Below are positions 1 through 7,115 of a stretch of DNA of 49,716 nt, in pieces (the stretch's first letter is position 1; the number at the start of each line of letters is the position of its first letter). The translations under genes and the position numbers were made by a program. Below the pieces are notes generated by a model. It did no database searches. It was not told the origin of the DNA and saw nothing but the letters and a program-made list of their open reading frames with translations. Origin of the DNA: a bacterium (GTDB taxonomy: Bacteria; SZUA-79; Acidulodesulfobacterales; Acidulodesulfobacteraceae); contig DAHVNW010000012.1 in NCBI GenBank assembly GCA_027319095.1, positions 1-49,716 of the forward strand, read 5' to 3'.

Positions 1-2
1 CC

Positions 3-341
3 TACTTGGCGTTAAGACTGGCTTTTTTAATGGGCGCCCAGAAAGCAAGGGAGGTTATTTTAACTTCTAAAAATTATTCCGCGGAAGATTTATACCGCTT
101 TAATTATTTATCCGAAATTTTTGCTTCTGACGAATTCGATAAAAAGGTAAACGATTTTATCGAAAATTTTAAAATTCTGTCGGCGGATTCTTTAAGGCTA
201 AAAAAAAGAATTTTTACGGATATCTGGAATAATTATTTAAAAAACAATAAGTATTCCGTGGAGGAAATTTTTTCGGAGCTTTTAAAGGAAGGCAAGGACT
301 GGAAAAAATCCGCATACGATTTTAACGGCGAGTCTCTGTAA
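3..341 (+). CDS. Crotonase (enoyl-CoA hydratase/isomerase) family protein, C-terminal part
   Basis: The reading frame is open to the left edge, so the N-terminus lies outside the window; the TTG at 6 is internal rather than a start. The visible 113 residues begin with a stretch (GAQKAREVILTSKNYSAEDL) matching the crotonase pattern in which an AKELLLTG-like helix precedes 'A..A...GLV..V'. The catalytic oxyanion-hole part is missing, so substrate and activity cannot be judged. The remainder is a charged helical tail, consistent with the trimerisation helices of the family. It ends 123 bases before an ArsR-type regulator that has its own promoter, so it belongs to a different transcription unit from the sulfur genes. 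The family call rests on one conserved block only. Confidence 0.5.
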   Translation, partial: YLALRLAFLMGAQKAREVILTSKNYSAEDLYRFNYLSEIFASDEFDKKVNDFIENFKILSADSLRLKKRIFTDIWNNYLKNNKYSVEEIFSELLKEGKDWKKSAYDFNGESL

Positions 342-378
342 AACATTTAAAATATTTTTTTAAATTTTTATTTTTTTC

Positions 379-407
379 TTGACAATAATTTTAGAATATT
401 CTATATT
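379..407 (+). promoter_or_regulatory. Sigma-70-type promoter of the ArsR-family regulator
   Basis: A consensus -35 box TTGACA (379-384) is separated by exactly 17 bases from a -10 box TATATT (402-407). It lies about 57 bases upstream of the regulator's ATG. This is among the clearest promoters in the window. Confidence 0.75.
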
Positions 408-415
408 TAGAATAT
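396..415 (+). promoter_or_regulatory. Probable ArsR-family operator (8-4-8 perfect inverted repeat)
   Basis: ATATTCTA (396-403), spacer TATT, and TAGAATAT (408-415) form a perfect inverted repeat that covers the -10 box. A second overlapping palindrome AGAATATTCT lies at 393-402. ArsR/SmtB repressors typically bind such AT-rich imperfect palindromes over core promoters, so autoregulation by the adjacent gene is the natural inference. Confidence 0.6.
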
Positions 416-464
416 GCACATAATCGCAGAATAGAACGCGATAAAAAATTAAAAAAATGGGAAA

Positions 465-845
465 ATGGAAAAAGAGTTTTGCGCAGACGACAAAAGCCTC
501 AACAAAAAATGTAAGGATTTGGCAAACGTTTTTAAGCTACTGTCCAATCCTATAAGATTAGGAATTCTTTGTATCGTGTGCGACGAAGAAGTCAGCGTCA
601 ACGATATATCTTCCGCTTTGGGTAAAACCCAATCCAACATATCCCAACATTTAGCCGTCTTAAGGAATACCCAGATGGTAGATTACAAAAGAGTCGATAA
701 TAAACTCTTATACTACCTTAAAAATTCCAAAATAAGACAGATCGTAAAAGACATTAAAGAAATTAAAGACGAAGGGAACTATGCCGATTTAAGATTCTCT
801 CCAGGCGAAGATACCGGCAAGCCTAACGAGAATACGGACGCGTAA
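465..845 (+). CDS. ArsR/SmtB-family winged-helix regulator (sHdrR-like candidate)
   Basis: This 126-residue protein has the ArsR core: 'LFKLLSNPIRLGIL'-like helix at about 22-35, then the recognition region (DISSALGKTQSNISQHLAVLR, about 47-68) and a wing ending in 'KLLYYLKN'. Cysteines at 6, 16, 36 and 39 are visible. Cys36 and Cys39 lie near the position used by metal- or sulfur-sensing ArsR proteins (the ELCVC-type site), so thiol or sulfane-sulfur sensing is possible. sHdr loci in other bacteria commonly carry an ArsR-type regulator, which supports control of the downstream hdr genes, but the sensed ligand is inferred. The promoter and inverted repeat directly upstream suggest autoregulation. 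The C-terminal 25 residues are charged and probably disordered. Confidence 0.8.
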   Translation: MEKEFCADDKSLNKKCKDLANVFKLLSNPIRLGILCIVCDEEVSVNDISSALGKTQSNISQHLAVLRNTQMVDYKRVDNKLLYYLKNSKIRQIVKDIKEIKDEGNYADLRFSPGEDTGKPNENTDA

Positions 846-933
846 TAATTCCTTCCTTTTTAAATTTTTAATATTAGCCGGAAAATAGTTTTAATTGTTC
901 GAAATAATATTTAATCGAATAGGAAAAAGAACA

Positions 934-1060
934 CGAAAAAGGGAACAGATTTATTTATTTTCTCACAGCCGACTGCATTTACAAGCTTTTTAGACCGAAA
1001 AAAAATAAATCTGTCCCCTTTTTCAATTGTCCCCTTTTTCAATTTTTTCAACCCTTTTTC
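934..1060 (+). repeat. Dispersed hairpin repeat R1, copy a (REP/MITE-like)
   Basis: Long inverted arms (left about 934-963, right about 997-1023) carry the core 'cagatttattta / aaataaatctg' flanked by G- and C-runs, around a roughly 33-base central loop. Degraded repeats of the 3' arm (tgtccccttttt-type) continue to about 1060. It aligns without gaps to the copy at 5995-6101, about 85% identical by eye and in the same orientation. It fills most of the gene-free gap 846-1134 between the regulator and sHdrC1. It could act as a transcription attenuator or terminator, because the right arm is followed by T-runs. Confidence 0.75.
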
Positions 1061-1134
1061 AAAAGAAAAGAATATAAATTAAACTTTAAAAAATTCATAA
1101 ATTATAACGCTCTATAAAGAGGAGGCATTTTAAA

Positions 1135-1869
1135 ATGAGTGAAGAAAACAAAAACCCCGTCACCGAAAAAATCGAAAGCGCAAAAGGAGGCCATTTTTAT
1201 AAGGAAATTATGAAAGATTTCCGCATTAAAGAATCTCTTCACGGTTGCCTGAATTGCGGAACATGCGTAGCAAATTGCCCGGCCGCAGCATTTTACGATT
1301 ACTCGCCGCGCGAAGTATGTCAAATGATGATTGAAGGGGACGAGGAAACAATCGAAGAGTATATGAAGGGCAAGATATGGAATTGTGCCCAGTGCTATAG
1401 TTGCAAATACAGGTGTCCGAAAGAAAATTCGGCGGCCGATATAGTTATGGCCATGAGAGAGATTGCCGTCAGGGAAGGTCTTGCGGAAGAAGCTCTTGCC
1501 GGATACACGAGGATAGCAAAGTTAGTCTTAACAAGAGGAAACCAGCTTGCGCCGGATATGCTTTCTCCGGATGCTTTCCCAGATTGGGGTCCTAGAATGA
1601 TCGAACTTTCCTCCAAAAAGATGGAAATGAGGGAAGAGCTTTTCAAGGGTTTTCCCGGTATGAACGTAGTCGACAGGGCATGGGCCGCGGAAGATTATAC
1701 TATTTTCGAAATGCAAAAGATATGGGAAGAAAGCGGCGCCTTGGAAAAAGTAGGAACGGTATTTCCGTTCTTAGTCGATATAGTTCAGGACGATATGGAC
1801 GATAAAAGAGACGAAATGGAAGTAAAAATTAACGAAAAAAAAGCGAAATTAGAAGCGTCTAAAAAATAA
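1135..1869 (+). CDS. shdrC1: sHdrC1: heterodisulfide-reductase-like iron-sulfur subunit C
   Basis: This 244-residue protein carries two classical [4Fe-4S] motifs: C38-x2-C41-x2-C44-x3-C48-P and C84-x2-C87-x2-C90-x3-C94-P. That is the HdrC electron-transfer arrangement. It starts a series C1-B1-A-C2-B2, which is the hallmark of the cytoplasmic sulfur-oxidising sHdr complex and differs from methanogen HdrABC, where C and B occur once. In that complex HdrC subunits are thought to pass electrons between the catalytic B subunits and the flavoprotein A. The start is fixed by a strong ribosome site (gaggagg) 8-12 bases upstream of the ATG. The acidic, Lys-rich C-terminal tail has no recognised domain. 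No membrane segment is visible. Confidence 0.85.
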   Translation: MSEENKNPVTEKIESAKGGHFYKEIMKDFRIKESLHGCLNCGTCVANCPAAAFYDYSPREVCQMMIEGDEETIEEYMKGKIWNCAQCYSCKYRCPKENSAADIVMAMREIAVREGLAEEALAGYTRIAKLVLTRGNQLAPDMLSPDAFPDWGPRMIELSSKKMEMREELFKGFPGMNVVDRAWAAEDYTIFEMQKIWEESGALEKVGTVFPFLVDIVQDDMDDKRDEMEVKINEKKAKLEASKK

Positions 1870-1957
1870 AATAAACTTATATATAAAAAGCCTGGCATTT
1901 TTTTCTGCGCCTGAAGATATGTTTGAAATAAGATTGCAGACAAAAATACCGCCATTC

Positions 1958-2051
1958 TTTGCCTGCATCGATGGCATGCATCGATAAACGCAGTCAAAGA
2001 ATATTTTGCCTGCATCGATGGCATGCATCGATAAACGCAGTCAAAGAATAT
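1958..2051 (+). repeat. Perfect 47-bp tandem duplication with an internal palindrome
   Basis: Units 1958-2004 and 2005-2051 are identical. Each has 'ctttg...caaag'-type ends and an internal near-palindrome (gcatcgatggcatgcatcgat-like, slightly asymmetric). It lies in the 240-base gap between shdrC1 and shdrB1. A degraded relative occurs at 9867-9950. It is probably a dispersed intergenic repeat. No gene is seen in this gap. Confidence 0.85.
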
Positions 2052-2109
2052 GCCGGAACGACAAGGATAAAAGTTTTACAAAAATTTAACAGATATATTG
2101 GAGGGCATT

Positions 2110-3201
2110 ATGTCTTATGAGATAAACGACGTTAAAACGGGCATAAATCATGCAAAAGGTATGAATTACCACGTGCATGACATTAGAGCCGAAATGAAAA
2201 AGCTCGAAGAAGAAGGAGAAATTAAAATAGGCCGTATTATCGGACCTTATAAGGAAGAAGAAGTTATGTACGGCATCAAAAAGAAGATTCCTTTGGATAT
2301 GCATTATCAGCACAAAAGTTGCGGTCAGTGCGCCAACCTTCCGGGAGTTCCGAGGTCTAATTTTTATTACAGGGATAAACTTGGAATAAAATATTACAAC
2401 GATATGCAGCAAACGTCTTGTACGGCTTGGAATTACCACGCATCGGGACTTGGAAACCTGGTCCAGCTTGCTTCCGTCGCGGCAAGAAACTGGCACAGGG
2501 CTTACGAAGAAGGTTATAATTTTACGATACACTGCGTTACCAGCTTTGGAAACTATCTCGAAATGAGACATTTGCTGGTTAGCAATAAAGAGTTGAGAGA
2601 CGCCGTTAAAAAAGTTCTCGCGTCGCTTGGAAGAGAATTAGTAATTCCAGAAGAAATAGTCCACGACAGCGAAATAGCCTATGCTTTAAGGGATAAAATA
2701 TTTGAAGCCGCAGATCCGAAAAGGATTGAAGGAATTAAGAGATTAAGAGCTGTAGAGCATTACGGCTGCCATTTCTTTAAACAGGTGTCCGACGACATAA
2801 TCGGCGGAAAAAGACCGATAGTCGTCGGCGGTCTGGCCTCGCACCTCGGCGTGCAGATGGAGGAATATTCCAAATGGTTTATGTGCTGCGGATTTGGATT
2901 CAGGCATATTTTAGTCAACAGGGAATTTACAAGGTCGGCGCAAAATATTAAATTAAAAGCCATTAAGGAGGAAGTAGATCCCGATATGATATTAGTTAAC
3001 TGCACGGGATGCGGAACTACTTTCGACAAAACACAGTGGATACAAAAAGCCGTCGGAGAAGATTATCATTATCCGGTAATATTTTATTCCCAGTTAGCAG
3101 CTCTTGCTCTCGGCGCTCATCCCTTTAAAGAAGCAGGTTTAGATTTTCACGTTACTCCGGTAGAACCGCTTTTGGATAAGATGGGAATAGCTTATAATTA
3201 A
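2110..3201 (+). CDS. shdrB1: sHdrB1: heterodisulfide-reductase-like catalytic subunit B (CCG protein)
   Basis: The second cysteine-rich CCG domain is complete: C220, then C259-C260-G, then C298-x2-C301. This is the pattern that binds a noncubane [4Fe-4S] cluster in HdrB. The first domain is degenerate: C71/C74 are present, only a single C104 stands where CC is expected, and C142 is followed by VTS instead of a CxxC. The start is ATG 2110, because the TTG 12 bases upstream (2098) overlaps the GGAGG ribosome site used by this ATG. The 363-residue length includes an N-terminal extension of about 65 residues before the first cysteines. It sits between C1 and A as expected for sHdrB1, which works with sHdrA in sulfur-substrate oxidation. 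Confidence 0.85.
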   Translation: MSYEINDVKTGINHAKGMNYHVHDIRAEMKKLEEEGEIKIGRIIGPYKEEEVMYGIKKKIPLDMHYQHKSCGQCANLPGVPRSNFYYRDKLGIKYYNDMQQTSCTAWNYHASGLGNLVQLASVAARNWHRAYEEGYNFTIHCVTSFGNYLEMRHLLVSNKELRDAVKKVLASLGRELVIPEEIVHDSEIAYALRDKIFEAADPKRIEGIKRLRAVEHYGCHFFKQVSDDIIGGKRPIVVGGLASHLGVQMEEYSKWFMCCGFGFRHILVNREFTRSAQNIKLKAIKEEVDPDMILVNCTGCGTTFDKTQWIQKAVGEDYHYPVIFYSQLAALALGAHPFKEAGLDFHVTPVEPLLDKMGIAYN

Positions 3202-3283
3202 ATGATTAAATTAAATTTTTGAAATTATTGAATGAGGGGATAAACTAAATTTCCTCAATAACGAAAAAAGGAGGTATTTTAAG

Positions 3284-4333
3284 GTGAAAACAGTTTTGGT
3301 TATCGGAGGAGGAGTTACGGGACTTAAAGCGTCGTCCGAACTTGCAGAAATGGGTTATAACGTTACTTTAGTAGAAAAAGAGGATTATCTCGGCGGACAG
3401 GTAGCAAAACACAAGTATTATAAGCTTGCTCCCGATTTAAGGCTTGCCGGCGAAGTAATCGACCCCGTTATTAAAGCCGTAGAGAATAATTCCAACATCA
3501 AGGTATATAAACATTCGCATGTTGCGGCTGTTTCCGGAAACGCTCCGGAATTTAAAGCAAAAATTAAAAATTCAAAAGGGGAAAGCGAAGAAAATTTCGG
3601 GGCTATCGTAGTTGCGACCGGATTCGAACATTTCGATCCAACCGTTAAACAGGAATACGGTTACGGAAGATTTAAAGACGTGGTTACCAATGCAGAAGTC
3701 GAAGAGATGCTTAATCCTGGCGGTCCTACCAATGGCGAATTAAAAAGGCCCTCGGACGGAGAAACGCCCAAAAAAATCGCAATATTTCAATGCGTAGGCT
3801 CTAGGGACAGACAGGTTGGAAATCCTTACTGCTGCAGGGTAGGATGCGTCGTTTCCACGAAGCAGGCCATAGAAATAAAGGAAAAATATCCCGATTCCGA
3901 AGTTTACGTATATTATATGGATATGAGAATGTTCGGAAGAGGATGGGAAGAGCTTTACGGCAAAGCGATGGAAGAATATGAAATCATATTTACGAGAGGA
4001 AGAGGAGCGGAAGTAACGCTTAAAAATCAGCAGTTATCTTTAAGAGCGGAAGAAACTATTATGGACAGACCCATACAACATTCCGTCGATATGATTATTC
4101 TTGCCGCTGGAATGGCAGCCGGCGAAGGAACTATAGAAGCCGCAAATGTCCTTGGAATCAAGCAAAACGACTACGGTTTTCTCGAGCCAAAAGACGATTT
4201 CGTCAGTCCTAACGAGTCGTCGAAACCCGGCATATTCATCGCCGGCGCGGATAAAGGACCTATGGATATAGAAAACTGCATTGTGGAAGGCGCTGCCGTA
4301 GCCGCAAAAGTAGCAAGCAGCTTAAAAAATTAA
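3284..4333 (+). CDS. shdrA: sHdrA: FAD-binding heterodisulfide-reductase-like subunit A
   Basis: This 349-residue flavoprotein opens with a Rossmann dinucleotide motif (VLVIGGGVTGLKASSELAE, 4-22). It has the HdrA cysteine region 'FQCVGSRD...NPYCCRVGC' with C170, C183, C184 and C188. A C-terminal FAD contact 'PGIFIAGADKGPMDI' lies at about 321-335. The length matches the short sHdrA form, without the extra ferredoxin domains of methanogen HdrA. It starts with GTG preceded by a good AAAGGAGG ribosome site. In known systems it is the flavin hub connecting the two C/B pairs. The neighbours B1 upstream and C2 downstream (74 bases) fit an operon. The separate small 'H' gene seen between A and C2 in many type I sHdr loci is absent. 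Confidence 0.9.
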   Translation: MKTVLVIGGGVTGLKASSELAEMGYNVTLVEKEDYLGGQVAKHKYYKLAPDLRLAGEVIDPVIKAVENNSNIKVYKHSHVAAVSGNAPEFKAKIKNSKGESEENFGAIVVATGFEHFDPTVKQEYGYGRFKDVVTNAEVEEMLNPGGPTNGELKRPSDGETPKKIAIFQCVGSRDRQVGNPYCCRVGCVVSTKQAIEIKEKYPDSEVYVYYMDMRMFGRGWEELYGKAMEEYEIIFTRGRGAEVTLKNQQLSLRAEETIMDRPIQHSVDMIILAAGMAAGEGTIEAANVLGIKQNDYGFLEPKDDFVSPNESSKPGIFIAGADKGPMDIENCIVEGAAVAAKVASSLKN

Positions 4334-4407
4334 ATATCTTAATTAATTTTAATAATATATATTATTAATTTTATTATGATTTATATACTAAGAATAAGGA
4401 GAAAACA

Positions 4408-5052
4408 ATGGCGGAAAATACTGATAAAATGGTTATAGACGGAGTGGAACTCACCGGCATTTGGAAAGAATTTCTTCCATCGAGAATATTATACGAGGAC
4501 GTTACCACGGAGTTTCTCGACGAAGTAAAAAAACTTCCCGGCGGTTCGACTATCGTCAGATGTTACCAATGCGGAACTTGTTCCGGCGGATGCACTCTCC
4601 CCGATTTCGTCGATAAATTTAATCCAAGAAGATTTATCGACTTAGTCAGGAGAGGGCATTACGATATATTAGTCAACGAAAACAAAGACCTGGTGTGGAA
4701 ATGCGTTTCATGCCAGAGATGCACCCACAGATGCCCAAGAGGCGTAAATACGCAGGAAGTAGTTAGGGCGATAGCCAAGTTCCTGGAAGACAGAAAAGTG
4801 TTTGGAAAACTTACTAACGACGAAGCCTTTGACGAAATATTTATGGAAGAGGTTATCGAAGACGGAAGAATAGACGAGGTCAAAATAGTAAAAGATTTCT
4901 ATTCGAAAACCGGCAGGCTTAAAGAAATGATGAGTTCCGACCAGATTGCGCTCGGTTTTAAAATGCTTACCAGCGGCAGAATAAAGCTCTTTGGAGGTAA
5001 AATTAAGGACTGGAAGAAAGTTTCCCAGAGGCTAAAGGAGGAATTACAATGA
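4408..5052 (+). CDS. shdrC2: sHdrC2: heterodisulfide-reductase-like iron-sulfur subunit C
   Basis: This 214-residue protein has two [4Fe-4S] motifs: C52-x2-C55-x2-C58-x3-C62 and C99-x2-C102-x2-C105-x3-C109-P-R. The first lacks the usual proline after the fourth cysteine. It is the second HdrC copy, expected to pair with the B2 subunit encoded next. Its TGA stop overlaps the ATG of shdrB2 (ATGA), indicating translational coupling. The ribosome site AAGGAG is 6 bases before the ATG. The C-terminal third (DEAFDEIFMEEVIEDGRIDE onward) matches the extra helical region typical of HdrC-type proteins. Confidence 0.88.
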   Translation: MAENTDKMVIDGVELTGIWKEFLPSRILYEDVTTEFLDEVKKLPGGSTIVRCYQCGTCSGGCTLPDFVDKFNPRRFIDLVRRGHYDILVNENKDLVWKCVSCQRCTHRCPRGVNTQEVVRAIAKFLEDRKVFGKLTNDEAFDEIFMEEVIEDGRIDEVKIVKDFYSKTGRLKEMMSSDQIALGFKMLTSGRIKLFGGKIKDWKKVSQRLKEELQ

Positions 5053-5954
5053 AAATAGGGTATTTTCCGGGCTGTTCTTTAAAAGGAATGGCGCGCGCTT
5101 ACGACGAATCGACGAAAATAGTCGCCGAAGAGTTCGGAATAGATTTGATGGAAATAGAAGATTTTAACTGTTGCGGCGCTCTCGAAATAAAAGGGTCCAA
5201 CGAAAAGCTGTCCTATATGCTTCCGGCAAGGGTCATGGATTCCGCCAAAGGAAGATTTAACGTAGATGCAGTAGTAACTCCTTGCAACGGATGTTACCAC
5301 AGCTTATTAAGGACGAATGAAGCAATGAACGAAAACAATGCTTCCAAAGGAGACGTTATAAGCTTCCTTAAAGACGTAGGTTACGGGACATACGAAGGAG
5401 ATATGGACGTCAGACATTTTCTCGAACTTTTCTATAACGAAATAGGACCGGAAAAAGTAAAATCCTCCGTGAAAAAAACCCTTAAAGGGTTAAAAGTCGC
5501 TTCTTATTACGGCTGCTTATACGAAAGGCCGAAAACTATAACCAAAACCGGTTACAAGAGCAAAAGAGACGATTCCGAAAATCCGTATTTTCAGGATGAG
5601 TTATTGAAAGCGACAGGGGCAGAAGTCGTTGAATTTCATGCTTCAGCCTCATGCTGCGGCGGGGCGCACGCCCTTCAGGACGAATCTCTCGCCGCAACCC
5701 TGTCAGCCGCCGTTTTGTCTTCCGCAAAAGAGGCCGGAGCCGACATGCTGGTTCTTCCATGCCCGTTATGCGGAGCGGCTTTGGATATAAAACAGCCTGA
5801 AATAATAAAAGCTCACGGCGAAAAAGCCAAACTTCCCGTAGTATATTTTACTCAACTTATAGGCCTAAGCATAGGCAAATCTCCGAAGGAGCTTAAACTG
5901 TCCGATCCGATTTCTAACCCGATGGAAGTTTTAAAAGCAAAAGGGCTTGCTTAG
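5049..5954 (+). CDS. shdrB2: sHdrB2: heterodisulfide-reductase-like catalytic subunit B (two CCG domains)
   Basis: Both CCG domains are intact in this 301-residue protein. Domain 1 has C9, C41-C42-G and C79-x2-C82. Domain 2 has C156, C202-C203-G and C238-x2-C241. This predicts two noncubane [4Fe-4S] clusters, in contrast to B1 with one degenerate domain. The gene overlaps shdrC2 by 4 bases and closes the core series. In the sHdr model it is a candidate site for chemistry on sulfur bound to a carrier or to LbpA. A GC-rich hairpin and repeat R1b follow immediately, suggesting that the transcription unit ends or is attenuated here. Confidence 0.9.
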   Translation: MKIGYFPGCSLKGMARAYDESTKIVAEEFGIDLMEIEDFNCCGALEIKGSNEKLSYMLPARVMDSAKGRFNVDAVVTPCNGCYHSLLRTNEAMNENNASKGDVISFLKDVGYGTYEGDMDVRHFLELFYNEIGPEKVKSSVKKTLKGLKVASYYGCLYERPKTITKTGYKSKRDDSENPYFQDELLKATGAEVVEFHASASCCGGAHALQDESLAATLSAAVLSSAKEAGADMLVLPCPLCGAALDIKQPEIIKAHGEKAKLPVVYFTQLIGLSIGKSPKELKLSDPISNPMEVLKAKGLA

Positions 5955-5969
5955 ACGACCCTCCCTTAA

Positions 5970-5990
5970 CCCCTCCCGTAAAAGGAGGGG
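5970..5990 (+). terminator. GC-rich hairpin after shdrB2
   Basis: CCCCTCC (5970-5976) and GGAGGGG (5984-5990) form a perfect 7-bp stem with a 7-base loop, 15 bases after the stop of shdrB2. It lacks a T-run directly behind it, so it may be a repeat relic rather than a true intrinsic terminator. Confidence 0.4.
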
Positions 5991-5994
5991 ACCC

Positions 5995-6101
5995 GGACAA
6001 GAAAAGGGGGCAGATTTATTTATTTTCGTACATCTGACTGCATTTAAGAGTTTTTTAGGCCGAAAATAAATAAATCTGTCCCCTTTTCTCTTTTCTTGTC
6101 C
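5995..6101 (+). repeat. Dispersed hairpin repeat R1, copy b (REP/MITE-like)
   Basis: Arms at about 5995-6028 and 6061-6101 pair almost perfectly over more than 25 bases, with one mismatch in the core, around a central loop of about 32 bases that shares 'gactgcattta' with copy a. The right arm is followed by T-rich sequence, so an RNA hairpin here could end transcription from shdrB2 or shield the lbpA unit. The rest of the gap up to 6207 shows no gene. Confidence 0.8.
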
Positions 6102-6207
6102 TTTTTTTATGCTTGAGAATAATTAAAAACTGTAGTATTATAATTAAAAATTATTCGAACTATAATTAAATTAATCAAGCTAAATTAAAACAAGGAGGAA
6201 ATTTATT

Positions 6208-6648
6208 ATGTCGTCGAAAATTAACGGATGTGAAGTTCCCGAAGATTTATATTACAGCGTGGAAAAACACGTATGGGGAAAAATCGGGGAAGACGGTATT
6301 GTTACCGTCGGTATGACAAGCGTCGCACAAAGTCTTGCAGGCAAACTTTTATACCTTACCCCTAAAAAAATCGGACAAAAAATTCCGCAGCTTAAATCCG
6401 TAGCTACGGTCGAAAGCGGAAAATACGTAGGTCCGGTTCCCGCTCCATTTTCCGGCGAAATAACGGCTATTAACGAAGATGCCGTTAAGGACGTATCTTT
6501 AATAAACTCGGATCCTTACGGAAAAGGATGGGTCTGCAAAATTAAAGCCGATAATATAGACGGCGACAAAAAAAATCTTCTCACAGGAAAAGAAGCGGTA
6601 GAAGCATACAAAAAAAAGATAGAAGCCGACGGGATCAAATGCGAATAA
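6208..6648 (+). CDS. lbpA1: LbpA1: lipoate-binding protein of the sHdr system (GcvH-like)
   Basis: This 146-residue single-domain protein has the GcvH lipoyl fold. The lipoylation site is K72 in 'VESGKYVGP', where true glycine-cleavage GcvH usually has 'ESVKAAS'. That replacement is characteristic of the LbpA proteins linked to sHdr. Other conserved blocks are 'PEDLYYSVEKHVWG' at 11-24 and 'GMTSVAQSLAGKLLY' at 35-49. A Cys at 8 is near the N-terminus. LbpA is the essential lipoylated partner of sHdr in sulfur oxidation, and no glycine-cleavage genes are nearby. It has a strong AAGGAGG ribosome site and lies 18 bases before a paralogue. Confidence 0.9.
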   Translation: MSSKINGCEVPEDLYYSVEKHVWGKIGEDGIVTVGMTSVAQSLAGKLLYLTPKKIGQKIPQLKSVATVESGKYVGPVPAPFSGEITAINEDAVKDVSLINSDPYGKGWVCKIKADNIDGDKKNLLTGKEAVEAYKKKIEADGIKCE

Positions 6649-6666
6649 AAACGGAGGAACTTTAGA

Positions 6667-7113
6667 ATGCCTTTTTTTAACGAATGCAATATCCCCGAAG
6701 ACCTTTATTACGATGTAGAAAATCAGGTTTGGGGCAGAAAAAACGATGACGGGACTTTTACTTTCGGAATGACCGACCCTGCCCAGTCATTAGCTGGTAA
6801 AATACTTTACGCAGATGTTAAACCAGTAGGCAAAATTATTAAAAAAGGCAAAAGTGCGGCTACGATAGAAAGCGGGAAATACGTTGGACCTTTTCCGATG
6901 CCCTTTGCCGGAGAAATAGTCGAAGTTAACAAAGAATTAGAAAACGATTCCCACATAATAAATTTAGATCCTTACGGCAAGGGTTGGATAGTCAAATTAA
7001 AACCTCTTCCGGAATCCTTATCGGACGTTAAATCGTTTCCCACAGGAGAAGAAACCGTTAAAGCGTATATAAATAAACTCGAAAAAGAAGATATAATTTG
7101 TAAAAAGAGATAA
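6667..7113 (+). CDS. lbpA2: LbpA2: second lipoate-binding protein (GcvH-like)
   Basis: This 148-residue paralogue of the preceding gene has K71 in 'IESGKYVGP' as the predicted lipoyl attachment site. 'PEDLYYDVENQVWG' and 'GMTDPAQSLAGKILY' match LbpA1, and an N-terminal Cys is at 7. Clear divergence in surface loops (for example the C-terminal 'ESLSDVKSFPTGEETVKAY') argues for different partners or roles rather than a recent copy. It has a GGAGG ribosome site. Its stop lies 2 bases before the start of lipS1, indicating one transcript and probable translational coupling. Confidence 0.9.
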   Translation: MPFFNECNIPEDLYYDVENQVWGRKNDDGTFTFGMTDPAQSLAGKILYADVKPVGKIIKKGKSAATIESGKYVGPFPMPFAGEIVEVNKELENDSHIINLDPYGKGWIVKLKPLPESLSDVKSFPTGEETVKAYINKLEKEDIICKKR

Positions 7114-7115
7114 AT

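Noticed and set aside
1951-2056. Possible CRISPR array from the repeated 47-bp units
   Set aside because: Only two units, identical and directly adjacent with no spacers, and no cas genes in the window.
2086-2571. Minus-strand frame of 161 codons at the start of shdrB1
   Set aside because: Antisense to conserved cysteine-containing coding sequence; no ribosome site or recognisable domain.
1135-5954. Methanogen-type HdrABC or an electron-bifurcating complex
   Set aside because: Duplicate C and B subunits, a short HdrA without extra ferredoxin domains, no MvhD or FloxABCD-like partner, and adjacent LbpA/LipS genes all point to sHdr.
6208-7113. Glycine-cleavage H proteins
   Set aside because: The lipoyl motif is ESGKYVGP rather than the GcvH-type ESVKA, no gcvT or gcvP is present, and hdr and lipS genes surround them.
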